This document shows positions 44,019 through 56,341 of a stretch of 64,000 nucleotides of DNA, one piece after another; position 1 is the first letter of the stretch, and each line of letters opens with the position of its first letter. Made by a program: the position numbers and the translations under genes. Below the pieces are notes generated by a model that saw only the letters and a list, made by a program, of their open reading frames with translations, was not told where the DNA came from and made no database searches. The DNA comes from Chloranthus sessilifolius (lineage: Eukaryota; Streptophyta; Magnoliopsida; Chloranthales; Chloranthaceae), in the NCBI GenBank assembly GCA_021018995.1, contig CM037584.1, positions 141,501,317 to 141,565,316 on the forward strand, given 5' to 3'.

Positions 44019-44890
44019 TACCTGACTTCGATTTGTATCATATGTATTCTATTTGATTTATACCTTGATTTTTTTCCAATAATATTTTTTTCAATAAAAT
44101 GGCCATGTCAAGTTCAGGCTTCATTTAAATATCGCCCGCAGTCTAGGAATCAAAGGCACAAGGTCAGAGGCCATTTTGCTAACTGGTAGCGCAGTTGATT
44201 GAGCTCATTTGGACCTTTCGATAGGTCATTTGAACCTTTCGCTAGGTCAGCCGCTGATGTTGTTAGGATCGGGGAGGATTTCGATAGGTGCTGAGACCTC
44301 TCGATAGGTGAGCACAACTTTGCGATAAGTTCTGGACTCTTGCCTGGAACCTATCGACAAGAGTGACACATGTACTACCCCACCTATCGAAAGGTTGTTT
44401 TCACCCATCAGCATCCTAACGAAGTGAATGTTTTATCCACCCTCCGTTCGACAGGACATCGACCTATCGCTAGCGGCCATCCAGCCTATCGAATGCATGT
44501 TTATTCTGATCGATAGGACGGGTTGATCCTATCGAGAACATTCAACTGCCAACCACATACTTGTGCAACTTCGACAGGAAGCCTTAACCTGTCGACATTC
44601 TACACTCATCCTATCGAAATCACCTTCCATGCTTATTGTGCACTTATGCTGTGCGAACAACTTTGTCCCACGTGTACCAACTGCGCACAGCACGAGCCTT
44701 AAACTCTGCACCCCTTGATTTTCTGCTCCACTCCGTAACTCCTCGCACTAAATATAGGCTACCAATTAATGCACGATTATGTTCCCCATGTTGATTGATC
44801 GACTTAACCTTTCATTCCTTTTCATCGACGGCGGTGATATTGAATGCATTGCTTCATATTCCTTCACACATCCACCTTAAATAGAAGCAG
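44019..44890. other. Athila post-pol non-coding region
   Basis: No gene. It holds the TCGATAGG motif cluster (44213-44608). Confidence 0.55.
44213..44608. repeat. TCGATAGGT motif cluster after Athila pol
   Basis: About 15 copies of TCGATAGG, CCTATCGA or TCGACAGG variants, both orientations, 20-40 bp apart. The same motif family as in this element's LTRs, but in the internal region. Confidence 0.82.
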
Positions 44891-45181
44891 ATGGCTCGAC
44901 TTCGGCCCATTCTTTTCCTTCTACCTTCGACAATCCTCATAACTATGGTAGATGACAAGCCCTTGTTCACTCCTGCTCAACTCTACCTCTTCTGGCTGGA
45001 GCCACTACTGCCCAAGGAGTTAGACCCGTTATAATTCCTCTGCGATGAATATGAGGAGGTACAGCAGATCCTCGCTATGGAGGAAAAGGACAAAGATAAG
45101 AAGGAGAAGAAGAGACTGAAGACCGAGCCACCGGCTTCTCCACCACCATCCCCCTCCACCACCCTTCCCCCTGCCCCCTGA
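44891..45181 (+). pseudogene. Possible extra ORF after Athila pol
   Basis: A 97-codon frame starting at ATG 44891 with one TAA (45032-45034). It has a hydrophobic, signal-like N-terminus (RPILFLLPSTILIT), then a charged Lys/Glu run and a Pro/Ser tail. Athila elements carry an env-like gene in this interval, and this could be its remnant, but I see no diagnostic motif. Confidence 0.3.
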
Positions 45182-47054
45182 CCCCCTTCTTTTTCCTTTT
45201 CTTCCTCCCCTCCTGACTTACAGTTCCTCTTCCACCTGATGCGGGCTGCGGATCCCTCTGAACCAGGGAGAGGCTTTTTCGTTTGCCAAGCTATTGTGTA
45301 ATAAAATTTGTAATAAAATGCTCTATTTTATGCTCGATTTAACCTCTGTTTATTACCTGCTTTTTCTTTTTTTTTTTTAGTTGTCTCCTTGCTTTATGTT
45401 CTACTCTGTTAATACACTGCTACACCCCCTATGGTGTCAAACAGTGAGGACACTGTTTAGTTTAGGTTTGGGGGTATGGCATGTATGTATGCCAATAAAT
45501 TAGTTACTTTTGGTACAGCTAGGCTAAAATGAAGTGTTTGGAAATAATTAAAGTAATTTCCCACCCGATTTTTGAAAAAAAGAGGAAATTAAAAAACTTT
45601 TAAAACTGAAATGAGCTGTAGTTTTAACATTTTTCATGAAGCAAATGTCAAGAATTTTAAAAATATTGATGTTTAGTGAACCTGAAATGAGAGAAGACTG
45701 TGAGGATACACCCCAGAAAATTTGATGGAAGGCCACACCCAGTGAGATTTGGGCCTGAAAAATTTTCTTTGAAGAGTGTCTTGGCAATTTTTTTGCTCTA
45801 AGGACTGATTGGATCTACTTTTGATCACTAGAAGTTAGGCAAATCCAAAGTTGAAACAGCTTGACAACATTCATAACATTGAAGACATGAAGTAAGGCCA
45901 TCCCTTGGTCAGTTTGAGCTTAAAATGTCCCACCTCTGAACTGCCCTTGATGCACACCACTTGAGCCTTAAAAGTCCCAACTCTCTTTTATGAAAACCAG
46001 AAATGTTAAACCCAAAACCTTTTGACCTATTTCAGTTCACCCCCAATCTGAGAAATTAGGGAGAGGAAGGAGAAGTGAGATTAGAGGAGCAAGGAGTTAA
46101 ATCTGGTTGAAAGAAAGGAAAACACATTTTGTGGTGCTGTGGTATTCCATTTAAAAAAAAAAAAAAAAAAAAAAACAGAGCAAAAAGAATGAGAAAGAGA
46201 AGTCATTTCATTGAAAGATTGAAAGGAAGAGAAGAAGTTGGCCACTTTGGCTCAGAAAATTCAAGAAATAGATGGAATTATGCTGAAATGAAGAAGGTGT
46301 TGTCTAGACTACCTCCTTACCTTTACTGATTTCTCAATTTGAACCCCTTTTACCCTTTCATTTTTTTTTACAAACCTCATCCCTAAGTCAGATTACAACC
46401 CAATAAAAAGACCTTACTGATCTGGAATGGATTGAGTTGTCATGTGGAGTTAAGGATCTGTCTAATCTATGGTGAAAAGAATGTGAAAATTTCAGAAATT
46501 TGAGCAATGCCGATGCTCATGCTTACAGCCCTATTTGAGGACTGTAACTGCTCTTGAGCTGTGTGAAATTCTACACCCTTCATTTGTGTGTGAGTTAATA
46601 GCCCTGGTGAGGCTTGAGCCTGAAATCCAATTTGAGGGGGTAATATCAAAACAGAATTCTCAAATGAAAGGTGAGCCATGCATCGATCTTCAGACACAAT
46701 GCCTTGACATGAACTGATTGATGATGAAGGAATTACTGCAAAATTTCATGTTTTAAGTTGGTGACTTTTCTGTTGAAAACCCTCTAGAACTGAAAAGACA
46801 TGATGAGAATTTATTCTAGTTTACTGAAACTTTGTTTAGCAGGATGTACTACTATTAACTAGCCTGATTGGAGAAGTTTGTGGGTACCTTCACTGAAAAC
46901 CCTCACGAGACTTCACTCCTCCACTAGGGATCACCTAGGGGTTTAAAAGGCTTGGTGCATATGCTAAATGCATCTGTGCTCCCTACAAAAGTGGCATTTT
47001 TATTTTCTTTTTACTCTCTTTTGCTCAGGGACTAGCAAAGCTTAGGTTTGGGGG
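45182..47054. other. Athila 3' non-coding region
   Basis: Includes an internal polypurine-like tract (TTTAGGTTTGGGGG near 45460), a poly-A run (46153-46175) and the true polypurine tract TTAGGTTTGGGGG (about 47042-47054) abutting the 3' LTR. No gene recognised. Confidence 0.6.
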
Positions 47055-49180
47055 TGTTTTAAGTGGTGAAAAATGCCACTTTTCACCCTTTAACCTAACC
47101 ATTGATAGAGCCATGAGCACACTAATAAGCTTCTGTCAAAAGCATTTTGTAGACAGTAATAAAAGAGGACATTAATGTAGAAAACCACTCAAGAATGCCT
47201 AAAAAGGGGCTATCTCTCAGTACAGAATAAACCCAGCAACAACACACTAGAGGGTAAGACATCACTGGACCCTTGGAGCGTGTGGCTACAGCAGGGCAAG
47301 GCGAAGTAAGTGAAAACAGGCTGAAAACGTCCTATCGATCGGTCACCTGAAGATTTCGATAGGAGCTAAAAGCAAAGAAAGGAAGAATTTGTGTAGTTGA
47401 AGAGGTTTTCGATAGGATCTGAAGGCAGAAGAAGGATGAATTCGTGTGGATTAAGGAGTTCGATAGGATCTAAGAACCTATCGAGCAGCTGAAAGGAAGG
47501 AAGAAATCATCTTATCGAAAACCTACCTGAAGCGTCAAAGGAACCTATCGAATGGTTTCTTGAACCTATTGAGATGAAAATGCTGAAACAGAACCTATCA
47601 AAGGGTGATTGAGCCTTTCGATAAGACTGAAAGCAAACCTATCGAAATGGTGGAATGCTGAGCAGAACCTGTCGAAGAGCCCTTCCAACCTGTCGAATAC
47701 TCCAAGCCAAGGGCAAAGAATGCTGAAACTCTAAGAGAAGGCTCATCTTATCGGAACCTATCGAAGAGATCTGAGAACCTAGCGAAAGGACCAAGATGCT
47801 CTATTCCAACCTATCGAAAGCTTCCTAACCTGTCGAAATCGTATGCAGAACTTCTTAGAAATTGAGCTGTGCACATGTTGTGATTCAGTGACCTGCTGCA
47901 CGCAACCTGAGGCACTTGGTGACGGACACGACGGTTCCAGAAGATGCCCTAGGAAGCCCTAACCGACTCACGTGCTCTAACAGAACTCTAACAAACTCTG
48001 ACGACCTTCTAGAAGGGATTTTTAGTAGGAAAAATAGAGGAAAAAGCTATATATAGGGACCCCCAATTGCCATTGGGAGGGGGATCGAGATCTGAGCCAA
48101 ATTCTGGAGATTAGCGCTTGCAGAGCAATTCCATTTTTTCTCCTTTAGCCCAACAATGGTGGCTAATTCCCATGGAGTAGCAAGGAGAGAGGTTAGATCT
48201 GTAATTGGGTAAGGTTAAGATTGCTATTGTGGGTTCTCAGTTGCACAGACTAGATCCGAGAGTGTTTTCATTGTAGAGTGACTTTAATTACAATATAAAT
48301 GTTGTTTTTAATGCTTTAATTAGATCTAAAGTTCCTTTGGTTCCATTTGGTGATCGATCGGATTTGTGTAGAGGAGTTGTAGATCAGCTCACCCACTTAA
48401 CTGGTAGGCCTCTTGGATACCACCCGATCTCCCTGGATCTAATACTCCTATGATTCCTTGAGTCTATGATCTGGGAATTGCAGCATCTGTAGTGGTTTTA
48501 ATTGCTCTGATTGATGTTCTAGCTCTGGAGGAGATCCCTAGGATGGTCTGTGACCATTAAAGTGGACAGATCATAACCTTAAGATTAGCCCAAGCTCAGG
48601 CTCCAATTGGATTTGTCTGCTGTAAATCCATGGATTCGATAAAGTCTATAGGATGGTCTGTGACCATTAAAGTGGACAGATCATAGCCTTAAGACCAGGT
48701 GGACGCTATGATTTGGAGTGGAGCTTCTACCCTGCAGCTATGCTTATATCCAGCGAGGGAATTGTGTGCTCTGAACCTCTGTAGCATGATTAATTGAATC
48801 TGATTTCAGTGAAGACCAATCTCTAAGCCACTCTTCTCCATTTTCTGCTTTTTACTCTCTTCCCTGCAAGATCTAAGTTCCTAAACTCGATCCAATTTAG
48901 TCTATGTTTAATTTTAGTGTAGTTTAAGTGACAATCCATTTTGAACCTCTCCCCCTACCTTTTAGCTAACTTAGAAATAGTTAGGGTGCCAGATCTAGTA
49001 CAGATCTGGAGATTTATTATATTTTTAAACTAACCTCCTTGTGGACATTTCCTTATTCACCATTCTTTTAAAGCTTGCTATAACAGATCTTGAGTACTTG
49101 TAGGTCTGTGTGAGTGTGTTCTGCCTAATTGTATTGGTGATTTCAGACCCTCATTTGAGGGAAGGCAAACACACCCAACA
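47055..49180 (+). repeat. Athila 3' LTR
   Basis: TGTTTTAAGTGG to CCCAACA, 2126 bp. Its TATA box is near 48049 and its motif cluster 47329-47842. Relative to the 5' LTR it lacks 21 bp near 47672, exactly one motif-to-motif interval. Confidence 0.93.
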
Positions 49181-50175
49181 GTACCCACCTGTTGAAATGT
49201 GAACGATAGATCTATGATGGTTCGGGTTAATGATGCCCAAATCATCTATTCTTCCAAGCTTTCTTCCTCTTCTCCCTCTTTCGATCTTGTCGGTGCAAAT
49301 GGGTCACGGTGGTTCTTGTGGAAGAACACACAAAAATTTTGAGGGAAGAGATTAGGGAGTTTTGGGAGAGATGAGTTAATGAAGAGTGGTTTTAGAAGAA
49401 AAAAAGTTAAGAGACGGCTATGGTTTCTTAAAATATTAGAATAAGAAAACTGAAAGGAAGTTACATAGATTAAATTGGTTTTCTAGGGTTGGTTCTGGTG
49501 TGGAGTGCTAATACCGTGCATAGTGTGGAAATACATCTAACACTATTAAATAAAATTAACAAAATTCGGATTGTTACAAGTTCTCGTCAAGATCGAACTT
49601 CCTAGTTGTCAATTTAATTCTGGTCCGACAAAATGTTCAGTAGAGTCTCTAGAATTTGTGTCATGATTGATTGCTTCTTTGACTTCGCAAGCACCATTAC
49701 ATTGCAAAGAGAAGATGTTTGACCCGAACATCAACCAAACAATTTGCAAAGACTATCAAGTTAAGACCATGTTCGTCAAGAATGGGTTCATGTCAGAAAT
49801 CAAGGGATTGAAGTTTCAACATGTAAATCTTCAAGAGGAGGCTAAAAGTAATCAGAATTCTAGCATAAAAAAGCATGGAGACATAGGGGCATGAATGATG
49901 AGGAGCATAGTAACTTGGTAGATAATGCAAATCATGAGCACATAAAACCCTAGGATTCTAGTGAGCTTGTAATGCAAACATTGGGATCATGTGAAGAATC
50001 GAAGGACCTACAACCCCGTGAAGTTCGTGTTTAAGACAACTAGTTTTATCGTTGGAAATAATCCTGAATCCCCTACTTATTTATTGTGCAACCAATTAAG
50101 GAGAATTTTTGAAAATGAATTTTAATAGCGCACGAGAATGACTAGCAGATTGAAAAGAAAACTCCCAAGTGTTGG
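49181..50175. other. Flank between Athila and Tat2, no gene
   Basis: Resumes the sequence that ends at 11636 (shared GTACC). No ORF with family resemblance. Confidence 0.4.
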
Positions 50176-51595
50176 TGTGTAACGATGGATCTTGCGAACC
50201 CGTCGCGACGATGGATTAAAATAAGGAGTCGCCACCCGGAGCTTTTAGTGTCTCGGGATACTTAAATCAACATCATATGGATCGAAGTGATAGATTTGGC
50301 TCCAATCACTAGTCTACACCAAAGCCTCTAGGCAAGGACTTCGGTTATCGATTAGGAAGGTGTTAGACACCTAATCTGTCCATTGTAAGTGGTCTCTACT
50401 ATGGCCAAAGTATAAAATAAAGAGAGGAATTGGATGATACTTCCCCTTGCCTGAAGGCATTTGGATCCTATTAAACTCTCTGCACTATCCGAAATTTTGA
50501 TGGTGTAATGGCTGAAATCATAGGATAAGGGAAAAACAAAAAGAAAAAGATAGAGAATAGAGGAGGAGATGAGAGCCGGAGATGGACTTTCAGTCTCTTG
50601 TAGCACTACCGTCGGATCTTCGTGTAGAACTAGTTCGGCAAGCTTCCGATTGCAAATAAGGGTGTTGGAATCCTAAGTTGAAGCTAAGGTTGGAAGATGG
50701 GAGGCTTGGAAGTATGGAGATGAGAAGTGGAATAGCTAGGGTTTCACCTTGCAAAAATTAGAGTGTCCTAAATGAGGGGGGGGGGGGTCTCTATTTATAG
50801 AGAAGTGGGTGATTAGTGAGCTCCTAATTGGGTTTAGGGATCTAATGGTGGCTTAAAATTAGGTAATGGGTTCATCTAAGGATTCGAGGATTTCAGGAGT
50901 TTGGAGAAGATGAAAATGGGTTCTAATGGTGAATGATGGGGTGGCCACTTGAATGGCAAAAGGGTGATTCTAAAGGCTTATGGGGGTCTAAAGGTAGTTG
51001 GGAAACTATCCCCAAGGTTTGGGATAGTCCACAAGTAAACCCACCATGGAAATCAATTTTTTTTTCTTCAGATTTATAGGTTTTAAGACATGCGTGTGTA
51101 ATATGCATGCATACCTTAAAAGCCTCCTTTGTAACTTGGAAGTTGAGGGCCTGAGCGGGGAGCTATTTTTTGGAGAAGAAGGGTTTTGGTCATGTGTGCA
51201 TAATATGCGCACATGAGTAAATTTGCTCATGCGTGCATAATATGCACGCATAAGTTTATTTTACTCATGCCCATTGGATGTATCATCTCGAGCTATCCCA
51301 AAACAATTTATTATATTAATCAATTAGATTTTTCTATCAAAAGTTATGGCCATCGAAAGTTCGCTCGTTGCGAGGGCCGCACAATTTCGTGAAATGCAAT
51401 TTTTTGGGCCCTCGAGCTTCCATCGACTAACTTTGGGACTATCCGGTGATCGGGGGTCTTTTTCTAAGATTTTTCTAAGCTTCCTAAGGGTGTCTAGGGT
51501 TTCATGGGTTATGGGGGATGCTTTTGGAAGCTTGGAAGCACCTTCTTCTCGAAGAATGGTTCGATCATGCTTTGGGCCAAATTTGGGTGTCTATA
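50176..51595 (-). repeat. Tat2 3' LTR
   Basis: Shares GAGTCGCCACCCGGAGCTTT and the polypurine border with Tat1. It begins TATAGACACCC on the minus strand, has a TATA box at 50792-50799 and palindromes at 51089-51252. Confidence 0.85.
51089..51252. repeat. Palindromes in Tat2 LTR
   Basis: Three dyads: about 51089-51113, 51191-51215 (CATGTGTGCA/TGCGCACATG) and 51228-51252 (arms GCGTGCATA/TATGCACGC). Same LTR region as in Tat1, different arm sequence, symmetry kept. Confidence 0.88.
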
Positions 51596-52207
51596 GATGC
51601 CCCTCTTTGGTATTTGATCGCTGGTGAACGTATGCCAAAGAAAAAGATGACCAAAGAGGCCCAAGGTTCAAATGCTTTCAGATCTGTTATAGTCAACGCA
51701 AATCTCAACCATCATTTGGTGGAAACATGGAGAGTGACGGAGGCCCAATCATTTGGTAATCATCCATTCCTCCAAATTAACCGTCCCAAGACGCTTAGCG
51801 ACCTTACTGGGCATGATCGTGTGATGATACTATTGAAAATTTATGATATTTGAGTTCTGCCTTGAACTAGCGGCTCTGTGAGCGGGAGGGTGATCGACCC
51901 ATCTCTTCAATGATTATCATGAACATTGAAAATGCGGATATCCGACGGCCATGTTCAATCTTGTGAGGCATTGATTGCCCCACTTTGACTGGCACAGGTG
52001 CACCTACTCAAGGTAGGGTCCAAAGTCTTTGAGCGTACTCATCGACCTCGACTATTTAATTTAACACAAATGTAGGGGTGGAGAGAATATTGATGTCAAA
52101 CCACCTTTTGGGACATGTGAAAAAAAAATATTTTCTATCATTTTTTGTTTGTTTATGTTTTTGTTCTTTTTATCTCTTCTTTTTTTTTTGTTTTTGCATT
52201 TTTGCAG
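51596..52207. other. Tat2 3' region, no gene
   Basis: Polypurine tract (51596-51610 on the minus strand), then the counterpart of 16048-16600 in Tat1, reduced in length. It ends in a pyrimidine tract and TTTTTGCAG acceptor. Confidence 0.5.
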
Positions 52208-52417
52208 GAGTGCCTTGAGAAAGAGCAAGAATAAGCTTTGGCCTTGGAACACGAGAACCTTTGTCTGGAAGGAGTTTTGAACGAGGTTCTTGGTACTAGT
52301 GATGCTTCTCGAAAACACTATACGAGCCTTCTCAGCCGATGGATGAGTGACCGCAATGCTCATGAAGACACACTTTTCCACAAGATTCATGACTTGAAAT
52401 GCGAGTTGGGCCGTTGA
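52208..52417 (+). pseudogene. Tat2 antisense ORF, last (coiled-coil) exon
   Basis: Seventy codons from a strong acceptor (TTTTTGCAG/GAG) to TGA. One TAA interrupts it after EKEQE. The C-terminus RWMSDRNAHEDTLFHKI matches the end of the Tat1 antisense block (RWMSDRNAREDSLLAEI). The mobile-domain exons are missing here, lost by deletion. Confidence 0.78.
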
Positions 52418-53829
52418 TCCGACCTGCGCATGCTTCAAAAATAGATCAAATACAAAAGAAAAGGGGTATAAAATCCCGTAATAGATTTTTTTTGGGTTAT
52501 ATGTATATTTTTTGTTGTTTTAGTTTTCTTTCAAAATGTAAGGGCTGAGAATACGACACCACATGAATGTATTTTTTGTGATGTGGTAGAGTATAGAAAT
52601 GAAAGCAGAAACTTTTTTGCATATATTTTTTTCTTTTTTTTTTTTACTTTTTTTTTGTTTGATGCCTGAACAATGAGAGGAGGTAATTGGATTCATTTTG
52701 AAAATATCCAAACCCGTTCATTCGTGATTGGGCTCGGAAGGGGTCTAGGGTTTATAAAGGTGGTAATGTCTATCCCTTTAGATTGAATCGACCTTCCATC
52801 CTTACCTTTGGTCATGCGTTTGGCGATGCAGTCTGAGGATCTTCCTGGTTAGGATACGAATTGAGCTGACATAAGCGAACTGACTAGAGATGTGACCAAA
52901 ACTCGAAACCCAGAGAGTAGCCGATTTTTTTTTTTTTTTTCTTTAACGTTTTTACTCATTGCGCCGCCTGAAGTGGGTTTTCGTCCTGCTTGTTATCTCC
53001 CTCTTTTTTACCTATAGAATCCTTTCGAGTTTTCACTACGTCCGTCGGTATTTTGATCTATGCTTTCTTACCTCAGGTGCCTTTTCAGGTTTTCACCTGG
53101 TCCGCATTTTTTACCCGTGGAGCCCTTTGCAGGTTTTCACCACATCCATTTTGCTTTGAGCTTGTAAATTTTTTTTTCTTTTTTTGAGACTAAATAGATG
53201 TTATTGATGCAGATTCCGACATAGTAGGCTGGAGGAAGCTTCTTTTTATTATTATTTTTTTTTTTCATTTTTTAGCTTGGCTTGTGCTAACTTAACAGAT
53301 GCTACGACTGATTGTAAACCTTAAAGAGGTTTTCCTGTAGGGACGAAACATGGCCATGGGTTGAAAGGGATGGGTTAAGAATTTTGAAGGTATTCCCAAG
53401 TTTAATAGCGCCTTTTGATGGGGTTTCTGCTATTGTCATGCACTTCTTCCTTGGGGAGTTTGTTATGTATGCCCCATGACTCCTTTTTTCCTTTTCTATT
53501 TTTTTTTTTAATTTCTCTTTCTATTTTGTCTTTTTTTAAACATCCTTTTTTGGGATTTTGTTTTTCTAATTTTTTTTTGGACTTTGATGGTAACTCTCTC
53601 CTTTTTTCTTTTGGGGTTTCATTTTCTTCTGTTTTCCATGGAAGGGGTATTTGAAAGAAAAAGCTATTGGCTCAAATTGTGTAACAAAAGGTGTGAGTGT
53701 TTAGGGATATTTTGGCTAATTGGTTTTGAAATGACAACCTCTTTTAAAGGTTCCTTAAGCAGCCATGTATCAATTTTCATCAGCACTTACCTTGTCGTGG
53801 GGAGCTAACCTAGCGTTGATTGGCTAAGG
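52418..53829. other. Tat2 spacer with T-rich runs and GCCCTTT repeats
   Basis: Counterpart of 24672-26786 in Tat1. It keeps the GGTTTTCAC/ACGTCC units (52955-53150) but not the 61-bp array. No gene. Confidence 0.55.
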
Positions 53830-54990
53830 AAAATGATCTCCGTCCATTGTAGCGAGACAGAGCGCGTATCCAGTGAGCACTTCTCTGATGACGTAGGGCC
53901 CTTCCTAGTTGGGCTTGAATTTCCCTTGCGGATCCGGGTGGAGAGGAGGAAAGATTTTCTTGAGTACGATATCACCCACATTCAGTGCTCGAACGTGTAC
54001 ACGCCTGTTGTAAGCACGTGCAATTCTTCTTTGATAGATCTGGGTGTGACACATAGCTTAGAGCCTCTTTTCATCAATCAAATTCACTTGTTCAAAATAG
54101 GCTCTCTCTCTTTCGACCTTCGATAGATTAGATTCGATGAGGATACGGAGGAGGGGTGCTTCAATCTCGATTGGTAGTACAGCCTCAGTTCCATACACAA
54201 GGGAAAACAGTGTTGCCCAAGTAGCGTTGCAGATTGATGTTCGGTAGGCCCATAGTGCGAATGGTAACGTTTTACTCCAGTCTCAATAGATAACAACCAT
54301 CTTCTCAAGGATGTAGACGATCATTTTATTAGCAGCTTCGACGACCTCGTTGGTTTGTAGCTGATATGGTGACAAACGATGATGCTTGATCTTGTACTAC
54401 TTGCACAAGGTCCTAATTCGTTTATTTGTAAAGTAGGTGCCATTATCTATGATAATATCTTTGGGCATTCCAAAATGACAGATGATATTGTTCTTGATGA
54501 ATTTCTTGACATGACTGGCTGTGATACTTATGTATGATGCTGCCTCTACCCACTTTGTGAAATACTCGATAGCGACGAGGATGAACTGATGCCCGTTAGA
54601 TGCTTTCGGGTTGACCTTTCCGACGATGTCGAGGCCCCAGGTGGCAAATGGTCATGGAGTGGTCATGCTGTGGAAATCTATAGCAGGAGCGTATATCAGA
54701 CTAGAGTGTTCTTGGCATTTGTAAGACTTTTGAATGTGCTTGCAATAATCAGTCTCTATGGTGATCCAGAAGTACCCTTGGCAAAGGATCTTTTTAGCAA
54801 GTATGTGTCCATTGACGTGGGCCCCACATACCCTCTCATAAATCTCTTTCACGATGTTTGTGGCCTCCTTTCAGTTAGGCATAGGATCAAGATATTTTTT
54901 ATGTGATTGCTTGTAGCAGCACTCACCACAGATAACATAATTCGAAGCTAGGCGTTGGATGGTTCACCTGTCTGTCTTGGACATGCCCCT
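53830..54990 (-). pseudogene. Tat2 integrase, degraded
   Basis: Zinc-finger region open at 54652-54852 (VCGAHVNGHILAKKIL, QKSYKCQEHS; one Cys of the pair is Ser). Core and C-terminal domain can be followed to 53830 by alignment with Tat1 (CHTQIYQRRIARAYN near 54030-54055), through several stops and frame breaks. Inactive. Confidence 0.75.
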
Positions 54991-55007
54991 AGTGAACGCT
55001 CGTGTTT

Positions 55008-56100
55008 CTAAGAATTTCTTGATATCTGAGAACCATGGAAGCTCGTCATCTGGTTTTGCTGGTCCTTAAATCTGGAGGCAGAAGGCTGACTGTTCCTTTG
55101 TCCAATCATGATTGGTTTCATTTCGATGCCATAGGGAATTTCGATCATTGATGCCAAAGTTGCCAGTGCATCGGTAAAATGATTTCTTGCTCGTGGGATG
55201 TAAGAGAAAGTAACATCATCGAAATACGAGATCAAATCTTCAAGGTTCTCATGTTACAGGATTAATTTTTCATCCTTTGTTTTCCAATCTCCATTTGTTT
55301 GGCATATGATTAACTGCGAGTTGCCAAATACCCTGAGGTGAGTCACATTTAGGTCAAGAGCTTCTTGCAGGCTGGCTATGCAACCTCATATTTGGCCATG
55401 TTGTTGGTGCAGTGGAAATTGAGCTTGAGGGAGGCCGAAATGTGGGACCCTTTCGGTGAAATTAAAATAGTGTTGACTCCTTGACCTTCAGAGTTTGATG
55501 CCTTACCAAAGTGCATTACCCAGGACTCTTCGGCCTCTTCCATGTCGTCCTTTGCCATGAACAGTATGTCCTCATCAGGAAATTTGATTTTCATGGGTAC
55601 GTAGTCGGGTAAGGGATGTTCTGCAAGATGGCCAACAAGTGCTTGCCCCTTGATCAAGTTATGGGTGACATATGTGATGTCAAATTCAGATAAGAGAATT
55701 TGCCAGCTTGCGGTCCGCCTAGTGAGTGCTGATTTTTTATACAAGTATTTCAAAGGATCCATTCGTGCGAGAAGGAGAATCATTTGGGATAACAGGTAGT
55801 GATGAAGCCTCTGCATTGCCCAAATAAGAGCCAGAGATGCTTTCTCTAGATGGGAATAACGTGTTTCATAATCAATAAATTTCTTGCTCAAGTAGTAAAT
55901 GGCATGCTCTTTTCTTTCGGTTTCATTGTGCTGCCCTAGGACACATCCCATCAAAACTTCCGTTGTAGAGAGGTACGTCAGGAGTGGTCTCCCAGAGATT
56001 AGTGGTAAAAAAACTTGAGGGTTGAGACGATAGCTCTTGATTTTATCAAATATCGCTTGACAGTGATCATTCCATTTGACGATCAAATCTTTTCTCAGTA
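55008..56100 (-). pseudogene. Tat2 RNase H pair
   Basis: A 236-codon open frame (55376-56086) spans the gypsy-type RNase H (EVLMGCVLGQHNETERKEHAIYYLSKKF) and the start of the extra RNase H (GQGVNTILISPKG, CTNNMAKYE). The key Asp of FDGA reads Gly (MHFGKA) and the Glu of AEYEA reads Lys, so the extra domain has lost catalytic residues. 55008-55235 continues with RARNHFTDALATLASM. Confidence 0.85.
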
Positions 56101-56341
56101 ACTTGAAAATTAGGGTGCAGATAGTAGTTAGCTATGCAATGAACCGATTGATATATTGGATTCTTCCTAAGATACCCCTGACCTCCCTCTCGGTAGATGG
56201 TGGAGGCATTTCTATAATAGCTTTTACTTTCACTGGGTCAAGCTCGATGCCCCTTCTGCTGAAGATTAAGCCCAACAACTTTCTTGACATGGCACAGAAT
56301 GCGCATTATTGCAGGTTCAGACGTAATCTATATTTTCTCAA

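Larger units (their letters stand above)
11637..49180 (+). mobile_element. Athila-like Ty3/gypsy retrotransposon with nested Tat element
   Basis: A complete but decayed LTR retrotransposon on the plus strand. LTRs are 11637-13783 and 47055-49180; GTACC duplicates flank it (11632-11636 and 49181-49185). A tRNA-Asp-type PBS, gag-PR-RT-RH-IN order, polypurine tract and a long non-coding stretch after IN fit the Athila lineage. A 24.4-kb Tat-like element interrupts gag at 14440; without it the Athila is about 13.2 kb. By eye over the first 130 bp its LTRs differ at roughly 6%, so it is older than the inserted Tat. Confidence 0.92.

Noticed and set aside
46129..46329. Small Lys-rich ORF
   Set aside because: Driven by a poly-A run at 46153-46175 in Athila non-coding sequence.
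49667..49894. 75-codon ORF between Athila and Tat2
   Set aside because: No family, no promoter or splice context, composition like flanking AT-rich DNA.
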